Positions 54,289 to 63,510 are shown, numbered from the stretch's first letter. The stretch: 64,000 bases of DNA from Actinoplanes cyaneus (GCF_016862095.1 NZ_BOMH01000018.1:62001-126000), one strand, 5' to 3'. Notes: generated by a model not told the origin, from the sequence alone. Translations and numbers: made by a program.

Positions 54289-55263
54289 TCATGGGCGAAG
54301 AAGCAGACGGCCCGTGTGACTGCGCTCCTCCATCAGCTTGTGGGCGGTCGCAGCCTCCTCCAGCGGCAGCTCGGCCGAGACCGCCGTGCGTATCCGCCCC
54401 CGCGCGAACAGGGCTGCCACCTCGGACATCTCCTCGCGGGCCGCCTCGGGTGCGAACAGGCGCCACGCCGTCAGGTTGAAGCCGGTGACCGTGCGCAGCG
54501 CGAACAACGATGCCACCGGCACCTCATCCGCTCCCCCGGCCGCGGCGCCGTAGACCACCGCCCGCCCGAACGGCGCCAGCAACCCCAGCGCCTGCCGCAG
54601 CACGTCGCCGCCGACCGCGTCCAGCACCACGTCGACCCCGGCCGGAGCCGCCTCGCGCACCCGCTGCGGCCAGTCGGGCAACCCATAATCCACGGCCAGG
54701 TCGGCGCCGAGCGACCGGACGAACTCCAGCTTGCCGCCCGAGGCCGCACCGGCCACCACTCCCGCTCCCAGCTCCCTGGCGAGCTGGACGATCAGATGTC
54801 CGATCCCACCGGCCGCCGCGTGCACCAGCACACTCTCGCCGGGCCGCACCCCGGCTGACCGCAACACCCGCAGCGCCACCGGAGCCGCCATCGGCAGCAT
54901 CACCGCATCAGCCACGGTCAGCCCGGCCGGCACCTCGGCCAGCCAGCCCGCATCCGCGAGCACGAACTCCGCATAGGCATCCTCCGCCAGCGCTGCCACC
55001 CGACGGCCGACGAGCTCCGGGCCCACGCCGGGGCCTACCTCGGTGATGACGCCGACCACGTCACCGGTCGGGCGCCCGGGCAGCGGACGACGGAAGATCC
55101 CCTCGCCGCCGCGGCGGAACCAGGTGTCGACGAAGTTGACCCCGACCGCCTCGACCCGGATCAGCACCTGGCCGTCGCCCGGCACCGGGACCGCCGCCTC
55201 TTCGACGGTCAGCACCTCCGGGCCGCCAAACTCGTGATACCGCACTCGCCGCACCGACCCCAC
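54289..55263 (-). CDS. Quinone oxidoreductase-type NADPH dehydrogenase (zinc-independent MDR)
   Basis: A 324-residue medium-chain dehydrogenase/reductase of the QOR branch: VRYHEFGGPEVLTVEEAAVP at the N-terminus, VEAVGVNFVDTWFRRG, and the nucleotide motif VHAAAGGIGHLIVQLA. Structural zinc cysteines are absent, as expected. It probably reduces quinones or enones with NADPH. It is divergent from a TetR gene with two operator-like sites between, so it is likely repressed by that regulator. GTG start at 55263. Confidence 0.88.
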   Translation of the reverse strand: MGSVRRVRYHEFGGPEVLTVEEAAVPVPGDGQVLIRVEAVGVNFVDTWFRRGGEGIFRRPLPGRPTGDVVGVITEVGPGVGPELVGRRVAALAEDAYAEFVLADAGWLAEVPAGLTVADAVMLPMAAPVALRVLRSAGVRPGESVLVHAAAGGIGHLIVQLARELGAGVVAGAASGGKLEFVRSLGADLAVDYGLPDWPQRVREAAPAGVDVVLDAVGGDVLRQALGLLAPFGRAVVYGAAAGGADEVPVASLFALRTVTGFNLTAWRLFAPEAAREEMSEVAALFARGRIRTAVSAELPLEEAATAHKLMEERSHTGRLLLRP

Positions 55264-55272
55264 CCCCCATTA

Positions 55273-55322
55273 AACTGACCAGCAGTCCAGTTGCTGCGAC
55301 CTTACTGGACCGACGGTCAACT
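55273..55322. promoter_or_regulatory. Two related palindromes, probable TetR operators
   Basis: AACTGACC-AGCA-GTCCAGTT (55273-55292) and ACTGGACC-GAC-GGTCAACT (55304-55321) are imperfect dyads built from the same ACTGRCC half-site. They lie between the divergent oxidoreductase and TetR genes. Confidence 0.7.
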
Positions 55323-55338
55323 TGTCGATGGGAATGCC

Positions 55339-55965
55339 ATGCCTCGTTCCGGACGCCTGCGCGCCGACGCCGCCCGCAACCGCACGGCCCTGCTGCGCGC
55401 GGTCGAGGAACTGCTCGCCCATCACCACCCGGCACAGATCTCGATGGACCTGGTGGCGACCACCGCCGGCGTCGGCAAGGGCACCGTGTTCCACCGCTTC
55501 GGCAGCCGTGACGGGCTGATGCTCGCCCTCGTCCAGGAGCGCGCTCACGACCTCGGCGTTGCGATCGCCGACGGGCCGCCCCCGCTCGGGCCCGGCGCAC
55601 CCCCGCGAGCCCGGCTGCTCGCCTTCCTCAGCGCGGTGGTCGACCTCGTCTCGCGCAACAAGGGCCTGCTCGCCGCCCTCGGGCCGGCCATCGCCGCGCC
55701 GTCCGATCAGGGGCCGCGGGAGGCCCACCCCGTCTACCGCACCTGGCACGGCCACATCGCCGGGCTGGCCGGGCAGGAACGCCCCGACCTGGACACCGAC
55801 ATGCTCGCCCACGTGCTGCTCGCCTCCGTGCACAGCGAACCCATCCTGGAAGCGCTCGCCCGCGGTGAGGGCGAACGCCTCGACCGGACCCTGCGCGACC
55901 TGGTCACCGCCCTCCTCCCGGACGGCGCAGCCAGCCACACGAAAGCAGAATCCCGGCACCCGTGA
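55339..55965 (+). CDS. TetR family transcriptional regulator
   Basis: A 208-residue regulator. The N-terminal helix-turn-helix reads NRTALLRAVEELLAHHHPAQ then VATTAGVGKGTVFHRFGSRDGL. The helical ligand domain follows, with a C-terminal TetR_C-like region (LAHVLLASVHSEPILEALARGEGERLDRTLRDLV). Likely autoregulated and repressing the divergent quinone oxidoreductase through the two dyads between them. ATG 55339 has GGGA upstream. Confidence 0.88.
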   Translation: MPRSGRLRADAARNRTALLRAVEELLAHHHPAQISMDLVATTAGVGKGTVFHRFGSRDGLMLALVQERAHDLGVAIADGPPPLGPGAPPRARLLAFLSAVVDLVSRNKGLLAALGPAIAAPSDQGPREAHPVYRTWHGHIAGLAGQERPDLDTDMLAHVLLASVHSEPILEALARGEGERLDRTLRDLVTALLPDGAASHTKAESRHP

Positions 55966-56058
55966 CGCTGAGCGTCACCGCGGGCAGGCTTCCGCGACAT
56001 CCGGCGGTCAACGGCCGCGCCGGCATGAAGACCGGGTATCGGCGCCGGTAGTGGACGA

Positions 56059-56844
56059 TCACGCCGGGCCGCTCAGCCGGGCGGCGACGAAGGCGAAAGC
56101 CGGCGGAATGACCGTGCTCCAATACGTGAAGTTGTGCTTTCCCGGCCCGAAAGTGCCGGCCACCGGCTCGGCCGGCAACTCCCGGCGCAGCGCGTGGACA
56201 TTCGCGAACAACGGATCGCCGCGTCCGCACCACAGGCCGACCGGGGTGCCCGCCAGCCGCTGCACGCCGCGGAACACCGCGTCGCCGGGCACGACCGCCG
56301 GGGAGAACGCGGCGACCGCCCGAACGAACAGCGGGAACGTCTCGGCCAGGAGCAACGACCCATACCCGCCCATCGACCAGCCCCACGCCGCCAGCCGCCT
56401 GGTGTCGTAGCCGCGCGCGGCGCACCACCCCGGCAGTTCCTCGTGCAGCATGCGCTGCGGGTCGTCGCCCTCCCCCGGCTGCCACGCCAGCCGGTCACCG
56501 GTCGCGCCGGCCAGCACGAACGGCGGCGCGCCGCGGTTCACGGCGTCGGTCAGGAATCGGCCGATGCCCAGCGACTTGAAGTCCGCCGGACGTTTGGAGC
56601 CGCCGTGCAGGATGAGGCAGACCGGCAGGCCCGAGCCGTCCCCGTGCCCGGCCGGCACCGCCGTGTAGAAGTCGACGGTCGTCCGGCGCGCCTTCGAATA
56701 CCGCAGCTCACAGCGCTCGGGGCCGGGCGGGACCGAGGGTACGGCCAGTGGGGCGACGGCGGCGCGGCCGGATTCGTACGCCCACGCGCCGACCGCCGTC
56801 GACGCCGCCACCAGGGAGGCGGCCAGCAGGGTGCGTCGTCGCAT
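56059..56844 (-). CDS. Secreted alpha/beta hydrolase-fold esterase
   Basis: A 261-residue exported esterase of the esterase-D/Ag85-like type. The N-terminus MRRRTLLAASLVAASTAVGAW is a signal region with a twin-arginine-like start. The oxyanion segment is CLILHGGSKRP, the nucleophile elbow GWSMGG, and the catalytic His is probably in GKHNFTYW. Substrate unknown. GGAGG-like bases precede ATG 56844. A 22-codon frame lies 86 bases upstream on the same strand. Confidence 0.85.
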   Translation of the reverse strand: MRRRTLLAASLVAASTAVGAWAYESGRAAVAPLAVPSVPPGPERCELRYSKARRTTVDFYTAVPAGHGDGSGLPVCLILHGGSKRPADFKSLGIGRFLTDAVNRGAPPFVLAGATGDRLAWQPGEGDDPQRMLHEELPGWCAARGYDTRRLAAWGWSMGGYGSLLLAETFPLFVRAVAAFSPAVVPGDAVFRGVQRLAGTPVGLWCGRGDPLFANVHALRRELPAEPVAGTFGPGKHNFTYWSTVIPPAFAFVAARLSGPA

Positions 56845-56930
56845 GGTCCTCCGCCCTTCGCTCGTGTCGTGGGGACAACGCGCGCCCGGCGGACCCCGTC
56901 ACGGGTCGCTGATCAGTCCACGAGGTGCGG

Positions 56931-56999
56931 TCAGGCGTGCCGCTCGTACACCGGAGAGAGCTTCAGCTTGCCAGCGCCGTGGGCTCCCACACGTGCCAT
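56931..56999 (-). CDS. Candidate 22-residue peptide gene
   Basis: ATG at 56999, 22 sense codons and TGA, with AGGA seven bases upstream inside a CCTAG-GAGG-CTAGG dyad (57007-57020). The peptide starts MARVGAHGAGKLKLSPVYER and ends HA. It is basic and has no signal sequence. It could be a regulatory leader peptide for the esterase downstream, a small functional peptide, or chance. I do not recognise a family. Confidence 0.35.
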   Translation of the reverse strand: MARVGAHGAGKLKLSPVYERHA

Positions 57000-57041
57000 A
57001 GTGCGTCCTAGGAGGCTAGGTCAAAGGCAAGGCACTTCGAC

Positions 57042-57053
57042 GCCCGTACGGGC
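57042..57053. terminator. Perfect 12-bp palindrome downstream of the lrp-like gene
   Basis: GCCCGTACGGGC lies 18 bases past the Lrp-type gene stop on the minus strand. It may be a short terminator stem or a protein-binding site; it has no loop of its own. Confidence 0.35.
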
Positions 57054-57070
57054 AAAGCTTCTTGAAGGTC

Positions 57071-57532
57071 TTATTCTTCGCCGGCGGGCGGTGCGATCCG
57101 GGGCGGACGATTCTCGTACGGCGTGGACAGCACCACCGTCGTCCGCGTCGTCACGTTCGCCGCCGTGCGGATGTCCTGCAGCAGTCGCTCCAGGTCAGCG
57201 GGGCTCTTCACCCGCACGAGGAGCATGTAGAAGTCCTCCCCCGCCACCGAGTAGCAGGAGTCGATCTCGGTGAGATGCGCCAGCCGCTCGGGCGCGTCGT
57301 CCGGCTGGGACGGGTCGAACGGGCGGATCGCGACGAACGCGGTCAGCGGCAGATTCAGCGCCTCGTAGGAAACCTTCGCCGTGTAACCGGAGATCACGCC
57401 GCGCTGCTCGAGCCGGCGGACACGCTGGTGCACGGCGGAGACACTGAGGCCCACCCGCTCGGCCAGGTCGGTGTAGGACAACCGCCCGTCCGCGGTCAGG
57501 GCCGACACGATCGCCCGGTCGATCTCTTCCAC
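57071..57532 (-). CDS. Lrp/AsnC family transcriptional regulator
   Basis: A 153-residue regulator with an AsnC-type helix-turn-helix (DRAIVSALTADGRLSYTDLAERVGLSVSAVHQRVRRLEQRGVI) and a RAM ligand domain (EDFYMLLVRVKSPADLERLLQDIR). Members sense amino acids or related metabolites. It follows the acyl-CoA dehydrogenase gene by 35 bases on the same strand, so the pair may be an operon for amino-acid-derived acyl-CoA oxidation. GTG 57532 is chosen; no clear ribosome-binding site is seen. Confidence 0.88.
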   Translation of the reverse strand: MEEIDRAIVSALTADGRLSYTDLAERVGLSVSAVHQRVRRLEQRGVISGYTAKVSYEALNLPLTAFVAIRPFDPSQPDDAPERLAHLTEIDSCYSVAGEDFYMLLVRVKSPADLERLLQDIRTAANVTTRTTVVLSTPYENRPPRIAPPAGEE

Positions 57533-57567
57533 GCGGGTAAGAGTAACGACCGGGCGAACCAAGGGCG

Positions 57568-58707
57568 TCAGCCGGTCAGCGAGCGGGCGATCACCATGCG
57601 TTGGATCTGGTTGGTGCCCTCGACGATCTGCAGCACCTTGGCCTCGCGGAACCAGCGCTCGACCGGATGATCGGCGACATAGCCATACCCCCCGAGCACC
57701 TGCACGGCGTCGGTCGTCACGCGCATCGCGGCGTCGGTGGCGAAGAGTTTCGCCTTCGCCGCCTCGGTCGAGAAGGGGCGGCCGGCATCCTTGAGGCGGG
57801 CGGCGGAGAGCAGCAGCGCACGCGCCGCGGAGACCTGGGTGGCCATGTCGGCGAGCATGAAGCCGACCCCTTGGAAACGACCGATCGGCTGGCCGAACTG
57901 TTCGCGTTCCCGCGCGTAGGACACCGCGTAGCTCAACGCCGCCTGCGCCAGGCCGACCGCGCACGCGGCGATCCCGAGACGGCCCGCGTCCAGGGCTTTC
58001 ATCGCGATGGCGAAGCCCTGGCCCTCCTCGCCGACGATCCGGTCGTGCGGGATCCGCGCGTTGTCCAGGACGATCTGCGCCGGCGCCGACGACCGCAGGC
58101 CCATCAGCCGCTCGCGTGCCTGCGGGAGCAGCCCGGGGGTGTTCGCGTCCGCCAGAAGGCAGGAGATTCCCTTCGCGCCCGGACCGCCCGTACGGCAGAA
58201 GATGTTGTAGAAATCGGCGGAGCCGCCGTGCGTGATCCACGCTTTCGTGCCGTTGACCAGCCAATCCTCGCCGTCGGGCACGGCTCGGGTGGTGAGGTTC
58301 GCCGCGTCCGAACCACCCTGCGGCTCGGAGAGACAGTAGGCGCCGAGCAGCTCGCCGCCGAGCATCTCCGGCAGCGCCTTGCGTTGCCGCTCACTGCCGA
58401 ACGCGGCCACCGGGAAACACGACAGCGTGTGGACGCTGACGGCTTCGGCGATGCCGAGCCAGGTCCCGGCGAGGATCTCCAGAACCTGAAGATAGATCTC
58501 GTACGGCTGACCGGCGCCGCCGACACTTTCGTCATACGGCAAGCCGAGCAGGCCGGAGCGGCCTATCGTTCGCAGGACCTCCCGCGGGAACTCGCCGCGC
58601 GCCTCGTAGTCGTCGACCTTGCCGGCCAGCTCACGGGTGGCGAGCTCACGGGTGAGGTCGAGCAGGTCGTGTGCCTCAGGGGTGGGAAGCAGTCGATCCA
58701 CGGTCAC
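57568..58707 (-). CDS. Acyl-CoA dehydrogenase
   Basis: A 379-residue FAD-dependent acyl-CoA dehydrogenase of normal length. Signatures: GAYCLSEPQGGSDAANLTTRA, WLVNGTKAWITHGGSADFY, RIVGEEGQGFAIAMKALDAGRLGIAACAVG and the C-terminal QVLGGYGYVADHPVERWFREAKVLQIVEGTNQIQ, where Glu in VEGT is the probable catalytic base. It is cytoplasmic and passes electrons to ETF. Chain-length preference is unknown. GTG start at 58707; the ~190 bases upstream are GC-rich, without a gene. Confidence 0.93.
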   Translation of the reverse strand: MTVDRLLPTPEAHDLLDLTRELATRELAGKVDDYEARGEFPREVLRTIGRSGLLGLPYDESVGGAGQPYEIYLQVLEILAGTWLGIAEAVSVHTLSCFPVAAFGSERQRKALPEMLGGELLGAYCLSEPQGGSDAANLTTRAVPDGEDWLVNGTKAWITHGGSADFYNIFCRTGGPGAKGISCLLADANTPGLLPQARERLMGLRSSAPAQIVLDNARIPHDRIVGEEGQGFAIAMKALDAGRLGIAACAVGLAQAALSYAVSYAREREQFGQPIGRFQGVGFMLADMATQVSAARALLLSAARLKDAGRPFSTEAAKAKLFATDAAMRVTTDAVQVLGGYGYVADHPVERWFREAKVLQIVEGTNQIQRMVIARSLTG

Positions 58708-58895
58708 CCGCTCAGCTTAACGTTCGTTCAACTCCCGGAACAGGCGGTACGGCCGCCGGCTGCTTTGTGGCACGGCGGAGGATCAGCGGGCAGCGGCGGG
58801 CGGGCGGCGGCGAGCGGGGGGCGGGCGGCGAACGATCGGCGGGCAGCGAACCCACACGGCCGCGGAGGTGGCGGCCCCGGCTGCGCCACCGAGTC

Positions 58896-59546
58896 TCAGG
58901 CGCCCGGGGTGACCAGGCCCGTCTCGTACGCGAGGACGACCGCCTGAGCACGGTCACGCAGCTCCAACTTGGCGAAGATGCGGGCCACGTGGGTCTTGAC
59001 GGTCGCCTCGCTGAGGGTCAGCGTCGCGGCGAGCTCGGTGTTCGACAGGCCCCGGCCGAGCAGCGTGAGCACCTCCATCTCGCGCGGGGTGAGCGGGGAC
59101 AGGTCGCGGTGCACGGCCGGCCGGGCGCCGGCGAAGCGCTGCACCAGGCGGCGGGTGATCGTCGGCGAGAGCAGCGCGTCACCCGTGCCGACCAGGCGGA
59201 CCGCTGCCGCGAGGTGGTCGGCGGTGACGTCCTTGAGCAGGAAGCCGCTGGCACCGAGGGCGAGCGCCGAGTAGACGTACCTGTCCAGATCGAAGGTGGT
59301 GAGCATCAGCACCCGGCAGTGCGGGCTGTGCGCGAGGATCCGCCGGGTGGCCTCCAGCCCGTCCATGACCGGCATGCGGATGTCCATCAGCACGACGTCG
59401 GGCCGCAGGCGGCGTTCCGCCTCGACGGCCTCGGCACCGTCGCCCGCCTCGCCGGCCACGTCGATGCCCCGGGCGGTCAGGATGAGCCGGAACCCGGCAC
59501 GGATCAACTCCTGGTCGTCGGCGATCAGGACCCGCGGTGAGGTCAT
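58896..59546 (-). CDS. NarL/LuxR-type response regulator
   Basis: A 216-residue regulator. Receiver domain: acidic pair in IADDQELIRAGF, phospho-acceptor Asp in LMDIRMPVMDGLEATR, Lys in FLLKDVTADHL. Output: LuxR helix-turn-helix LTPREMEVLTLLGRGLSNTELA followed by SEATVKTHVARIFAKLEL. Its ATG overlaps the stop of the kinase gene (59543-59546). The pair is divergent from an ABC exporter operon and probably controls it. Confidence 0.92.
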   Translation of the reverse strand: MTSPRVLIADDQELIRAGFRLILTARGIDVAGEAGDGAEAVEAERRLRPDVVLMDIRMPVMDGLEATRRILAHSPHCRVLMLTTFDLDRYVYSALALGASGFLLKDVTADHLAAAVRLVGTGDALLSPTITRRLVQRFAGARPAVHRDLSPLTPREMEVLTLLGRGLSNTELAATLTLSEATVKTHVARIFAKLELRDRAQAVVLAYETGLVTPGA

Positions 59547-60358
59547 GGCCCCTCCACCGGGATGCGCGCCCGGACCCGGAAGCCCCCGCCGAGCCGGCGA
59601 CGGGCGTCGAGGTCACCGCCGTACACCGAGACTCTCTGCCGCAGGCCGAGCAGACCGCGACCGGTGCCGCTCTCCTCCGGGGGTGCGGCCGGGGATGAGG
59701 ATCCTCCGGTCAGGACGCTGGGACCGCTGGTCAGCACCTCCACCCGCAGGGCGCGCTCGGCGTAGCGGACGGTCACCTCGGCCTTGCCACCGGCGCCGTG
59801 CTTCAGCGCGTTGGTCAGGGCCTCCTGGACGATCCGGTAAGCGGTCACGTCGATGCCCGAGGGCAGTGGCCGGGGCTGCCCCGAGATGCGCACCTCGACC
59901 GGCAGCCCGGCGAACGCGATCCGGTCGACGAGCGCGCCGAGGGCCCGCAACGTCGGCTGCGGCGTGAGATCGGCATCGGCCTCGTCGTCGGCGGACGGTG
60001 CGAGCAGGCCCAGCAGGTGCCGCAGCTCCGTCATCGTGGTGCGGCCCGCCTTCTCCACCTCGGCCAGCGCGGAGTCCGCCGTCGCCGGCATCGTGGTGAG
60101 CACCTCGCGGGCCGCGGCGGTCTGCACGATCATCACGCTCACGTTGTGGCTGACGATGTCGTGCAGCTCGCGGGCGATGCGCGCCCGTTCCGCGCCGACG
60201 GCGGCCTGCGTGGCGCTCTCCCGTTCCCGCTCCAGCAGCCAGCCGCGCTCCCCCAGGTCACGGGCGTGCCGGCGGCGGGTGCGGACCAGCACGGCCCCGA
60301 GAGCGGCGACGATCGCGCAGGCTGCCGCCAGCGCGCCGGCGAGCCACAGTGTTCTCAC
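59543..60358 (-). CDS. HisKA_3-type sensor histidine kinase
   Basis: A 271-residue kinase with one N-terminal membrane helix (residues ~5-25) and almost no extracytoplasmic region. It may thus sense the membrane or a partner such as the nearby transporter. The dimerisation/phospho-acceptor helix is ERARIARELHDIVSHNVSVM, with the His in RELHD. The ATPase domain has VQEALTNALKHG and a GRGLLGLRQRV glycine box. It has fewer membrane helices than most actinomycete DesK-like kinases. GTG start at 60358, AAGGTG upstream. Confidence 0.9.
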   Translation of the reverse strand: MRTLWLAGALAAACAIVAALGAVLVRTRRRHARDLGERGWLLERERESATQAAVGAERARIARELHDIVSHNVSVMIVQTAAAREVLTTMPATADSALAEVEKAGRTTMTELRHLLGLLAPSADDEADADLTPQPTLRALGALVDRIAFAGLPVEVRISGQPRPLPSGIDVTAYRIVQEALTNALKHGAGGKAEVTVRYAERALRVEVLTSGPSVLTGGSSSPAAPPEESGTGRGLLGLRQRVSVYGGDLDARRRLGGGFRVRARIPVEGP

Positions 60359-60496
60359 GCGTCACACCTTGGCAGACGGCGGCCGCGGGCACATCATCCC
60401 GTGCTCCTACCCGGCATACATCCCCAGGACTACGGCGGGGCGATGTCACACCAGGGTCCGATGCCCTTGCCGTACGGCGTCCGTAGCGTTCCGCCC

Positions 60497-61186
60497 ATGA
60501 CAAGGGAGACGGTGGTGCGCCTCGATGGAGTGCGCAAGGAGTACGGGGAGACCGTCGCGCTGGACGGGGTGTCACTGGAGATCCGTCCCGGCGAGGCGGT
60601 GGCCGTGATGGGGCCGTCCGGCTGCGGGAAGTCCACGCTGCTCAACATGGTCGCGGGCCTGGACCGGCCGACCGCCGGCACGATCGAGGTGCACGGCGAG
60701 CGCATCGACGAGATGAACGAGACCCGGCTGGCGATGTTCCGCCGCCACCACCTCGGGATGATCTTCCAGTTCTTCAACCTGCTGGACGATCTGCCGGCGC
60801 TCGACAACGTGGCCCTGGCCGCGCAGCTGACCGGCAGCAAGGCCGGCCCGGCCCGGCGCCGCGCCCTGGAGCTGCTCGACGAGCTGGGCATCGCCGACCG
60901 GCGCAACATCTACCCGGCGGCGCTCAGCGGTGGCGAGCGGCAGCGGGTCGCGGTGGCCCGCGCGCTGATGAACCGGCCGGCGCTGCTGCTGGCCGACGAG
61001 CCGACCGGCGCGCTCGACTCGAAGGCCGGCGAGCAGGTGATGGACCTGCTGCTGGATCTGAACCAGATCGGTCAGACGTTGCTGATCGTCACGCACGACG
61101 AGCGGCTGGCGCATCGCTGCGCGAGCCGCCTGATCGAGATGAGCGACGGCCGGATCGCGCGCGAGTCCGTCCTGGAGAAGTTGTGA
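60497..61186 (+). CDS. ABC exporter ATP-binding protein (MacB/LolD type)
   Basis: A 229-residue ATPase: Walker [29 protein letters not shown]-loop region, signature [15 protein letters not shown], Walker [13 protein letters not shown] and switch His in IVTHDERLA. This family partners FtsX-like permeases for export of lipids, peptides or drugs, or for mechanotransmission. The stop overlaps the permease start (GTGA, 61183-61186). ATG 60497 gives the usual family N-terminus but has no ribosome-binding site; ATG 60443 is an alternative. Confidence 0.9.
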   Translation: MTRETVVRLDGVRKEYGETVALDGVSLEIRPGEAVAVMGPSGCGKSTLLNMVAGLDRPTAGTIEVHGERIDEMNETRLAMFRRHHLGMIFQFFNLLDDLPALDNVALAAQLTGSKAGPARRRALELLDELGIADRRNIYPAALSGGERQRVAVARALMNRPALLLADEPTGALDSKAGEQVMDLLLDLNQIGQTLLIVTHDERLAHRCASRLIEMSDGRIARESVLEKL

Positions 61187-63510
61187 GAGCCGTGTGGCGG
61201 GCCGCCCGGGCCGCGGTGCGGCGGCGGAAGCTGCAGACGTTCCTCATCGGCCTGGTCGTGCTGCTCTGCAGCGCCACCACTGTGGTCTCGCTCGCCCTGC
61301 TCGACGCGTCGTCGGCGCCGTTCGACCGGGCGTTCGCGGCGAAACACGGCGCGCACGCGGTCGCGGCGTTCGATCCGGCCCGGGTCACCGAGACCCAGCT
61401 GACGTCCGCGACGGCCGGGGTGACCGCGACGGCCGGGCCGTTCGGGCAGGTCGTGGTGAAACCGGAGACCGACTCCGGCGTGATCCGGGGCACGCCACTC
61501 ACCGTGGTCGGCCGCGCCGATCCGGGCGGCCCGGTCGACCAGCTCGACGTCTGGCACGGGCGCTGGCCGTCCGGTCCGGGCGAGATCGTGCTGGCCTTCA
61601 CCCCCGACCCGGACTTCGAGCTGGGCCCGCTCGCGTCGACCACCGAGGTCGTCACCGGCGGGGTAACGCTGAAAGTGGTCGGTTTCGCGGAGTCGATCAA
61701 CAACTCGGCGGACGGCTGGGTGACTCCCGCGCAGGTGGCGGCGCTGCACCCGACCGGGCTCCAGATGCTGTACCGGTTCGCCGGGGACGTGTCGACGCGG
61801 GACGCGGTGAACGCCCGCCTGGCCGGGGTGACCACGGGGCTCCCCGGCGAGGCGCTGATCGCCGGCGAGCCGTACCTGACGGTCAAGGAGAAAGCGGCCG
61901 AGGACCTCGGCGTCTACCTCCCGCTGCTCGGCACGTTCGGCGTGCTCGGGCTGCTGGTCGCGGTGCTGATCGTGGGCAATGTGGTGAGCGGCGCGGTGAT
62001 CTCCGGGTTCCGGCACATCGGCGTGCTCAAGGCCGTCGGCTTCACGCCGCGCCAGGTGGTCGCGGTGTACCTGTTGATGGTCTCGGTGCCGGCCGTGGCC
62101 GGGGCGGTCCCGGGCGCGGTGATCGGTGCGCTCGGCGGCCAGTCCCTGATCGGCGAGGCGTTCCGCGGGTTCGGCTTCGGCGACACCCAGGTGCGCTGGT
62201 GGGTGTGGCTGACGGCGCTGCTCGGCGTCCCCGCGATCGTCCTGATCGCGGCGATGCTGCCGGCCCGGCGGGCACACCGGCTCTCGGCCGCGGAGGCGAT
62301 CAGCGCCGGCAGCGCCCAGCGGCGCGGGCGGGCGCTGCGCATCCAGCGGGCGCTGAGCGGGTCCCGGCTGCCGCGGCCGGTCAGTCTCGGCCTGGGGCTG
62401 CCGTTCGCCCGCCCCGGCCGGACCGCGCTGACCATGGCGGCGCTGGTGCTCGGGGTCGTCACGGTGACGTTCTCGGCCGGGCTGGGCACCACGCTCACCC
62501 GGGTCGGCGTCATCGACAACCAGGTCAGCGGGGACATCGGGGTCCGGGGGCTCAGCCCGATCTTCGGGACGCCGACGACGCGCACCGACACGCAGGTCGA
62601 GGAACTGCTGCGTGGCCTGCCCGGCACCGCCCGCGTCGGGGTGTTCGCCACCACCGAGCTGTCGGTCGTGGGCAGCAGTGAGCCGTTGCTGGTCAACTTC
62701 ACCCGCGGGGACGTGGCGGAGCTCGGATACCGGGCGCAGCTGCTCGGTGGGCACTGGATGTCCGCGCCGGACGAGGTCGTCGCGCCGTCGAAGGTGCTGC
62801 TCGAACGCGGCTTGAAGGTGGGCGACCGGATCACCGTCGACGCGGGCGGCCGGCACACCACGTTCCGGGTCGTCGGCGAGACCGTTCGCGGGCCGTCCGG
62901 GGCGCCGGGCCTGATCGCCCAGTGGCCGGCGCTGACCACCACCGTTGCGGACCCTCACCTGCAGCCGAGCGACTACTTCTACCAGGTGCAGCTCCAGCCT
63001 GGGAACGATCTGGACAACTATGCCGAGGCCGTGAAAGCGGCGGACAGCGGGCTGATGGCCTGGAACAACACCGGCACCGACAGTTTCTCGATCATCGTCG
63101 CCGGCTTCTCGGCCACGCTCGGTGTCCTGCTCGCTCTCGTGGCTGCCCTGGGCGTGCTGAACACGGTCGCGCTCAACGTCCTCGAGCGCCGCCGCGACCT
63201 GGGCATGCTCAAGTCGATCGGGATGACGCCACGGCAGGTGGTGGCGATGATGGTCACCTCGATGGGCGCGCTCGGGCTGCTCGGCGGGCTCCTCGGCCTG
63301 CCGCTCGGGATCCTGACGCACCGGGTGGTGATTCCCATGGTGTCGGACGCCGCGCACACCAGGCTGCCCGAGTCGGTGATCGCCGTCTGGACGCCGGCCG
63401 TGGTGGTGCTGCTCATCCTGAGCGGAGTGGCGATCGCGGTGCTGGGGGCGCTGCTGCCGGCCCGCTCGGCGGCCCGGCTGACCATCGCCCAGGTCCTGCA
63501 CAACGAGTGA
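61183..63510 (+). CDS. FtsX-like ABC transporter permease
   Basis: A 775-residue permease with two FtsX-type modules. An N-terminal helix (~17-40) precedes an extracytoplasmic domain of ~200 residues, then a three-helix block (~245-365). A second helix near 415-440 precedes another external domain and a final three-helix block ending at 770. The typical FtsX sequence RRRDLGMLKSIGMTPRQVVAMM is present, with a matching HIGVLKAVGFTPRQVVAVY in the first module. It is co-translated with the ATPase and probably under control of the divergent two-component system. Confidence 0.9.
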   Translation: MRAVWRAARAAVRRRKLQTFLIGLVVLLCSATTVVSLALLDASSAPFDRAFAAKHGAHAVAAFDPARVTETQLTSATAGVTATAGPFGQVVVKPETDSGVIRGTPLTVVGRADPGGPVDQLDVWHGRWPSGPGEIVLAFTPDPDFELGPLASTTEVVTGGVTLKVVGFAESINNSADGWVTPAQVAALHPTGLQMLYRFAGDVSTRDAVNARLAGVTTGLPGEALIAGEPYLTVKEKAAEDLGVYLPLLGTFGVLGLLVAVLIVGNVVSGAVISGFRHIGVLKAVGFTPRQVVAVYLLMVSVPAVAGAVPGAVIGALGGQSLIGEAFRGFGFGDTQVRWWVWLTALLGVPAIVLIAAMLPARRAHRLSAAEAISAGSAQRRGRALRIQRALSGSRLPRPVSLGLGLPFARPGRTALTMAALVLGVVTVTFSAGLGTTLTRVGVIDNQVSGDIGVRGLSPIFGTPTTRTDTQVEELLRGLPGTARVGVFATTELSVVGSSEPLLVNFTRGDVAELGYRAQLLGGHWMSAPDEVVAPSKVLLERGLKVGDRITVDAGGRHTTFRVVGETVRGPSGAPGLIAQWPALTTTVADPHLQPSDYFYQVQLQPGNDLDNYAEAVKAADSGLMAWNNTGTDSFSIIVAGFSATLGVLLALVAALGVLNTVALNVLERRRDLGMLKSIGMTPRQVVAMMVTSMGALGLLGGLLGLPLGILTHRVVIPMVSDAAHTRLPESVIAVWTPAVVVLLILSGVAIAVLGALLPARSAARLTIAQVLHNE

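Noticed and set aside
61072..63501. Very long minus-strand open frame (over 800 codons) opposite the FtsX-like permease
   Set aside because: High GC leaves antisense frames open. The translation is low-complexity Arg/Gly/Asp/His-rich with no domain, while the plus strand encodes a clear ABC permease.
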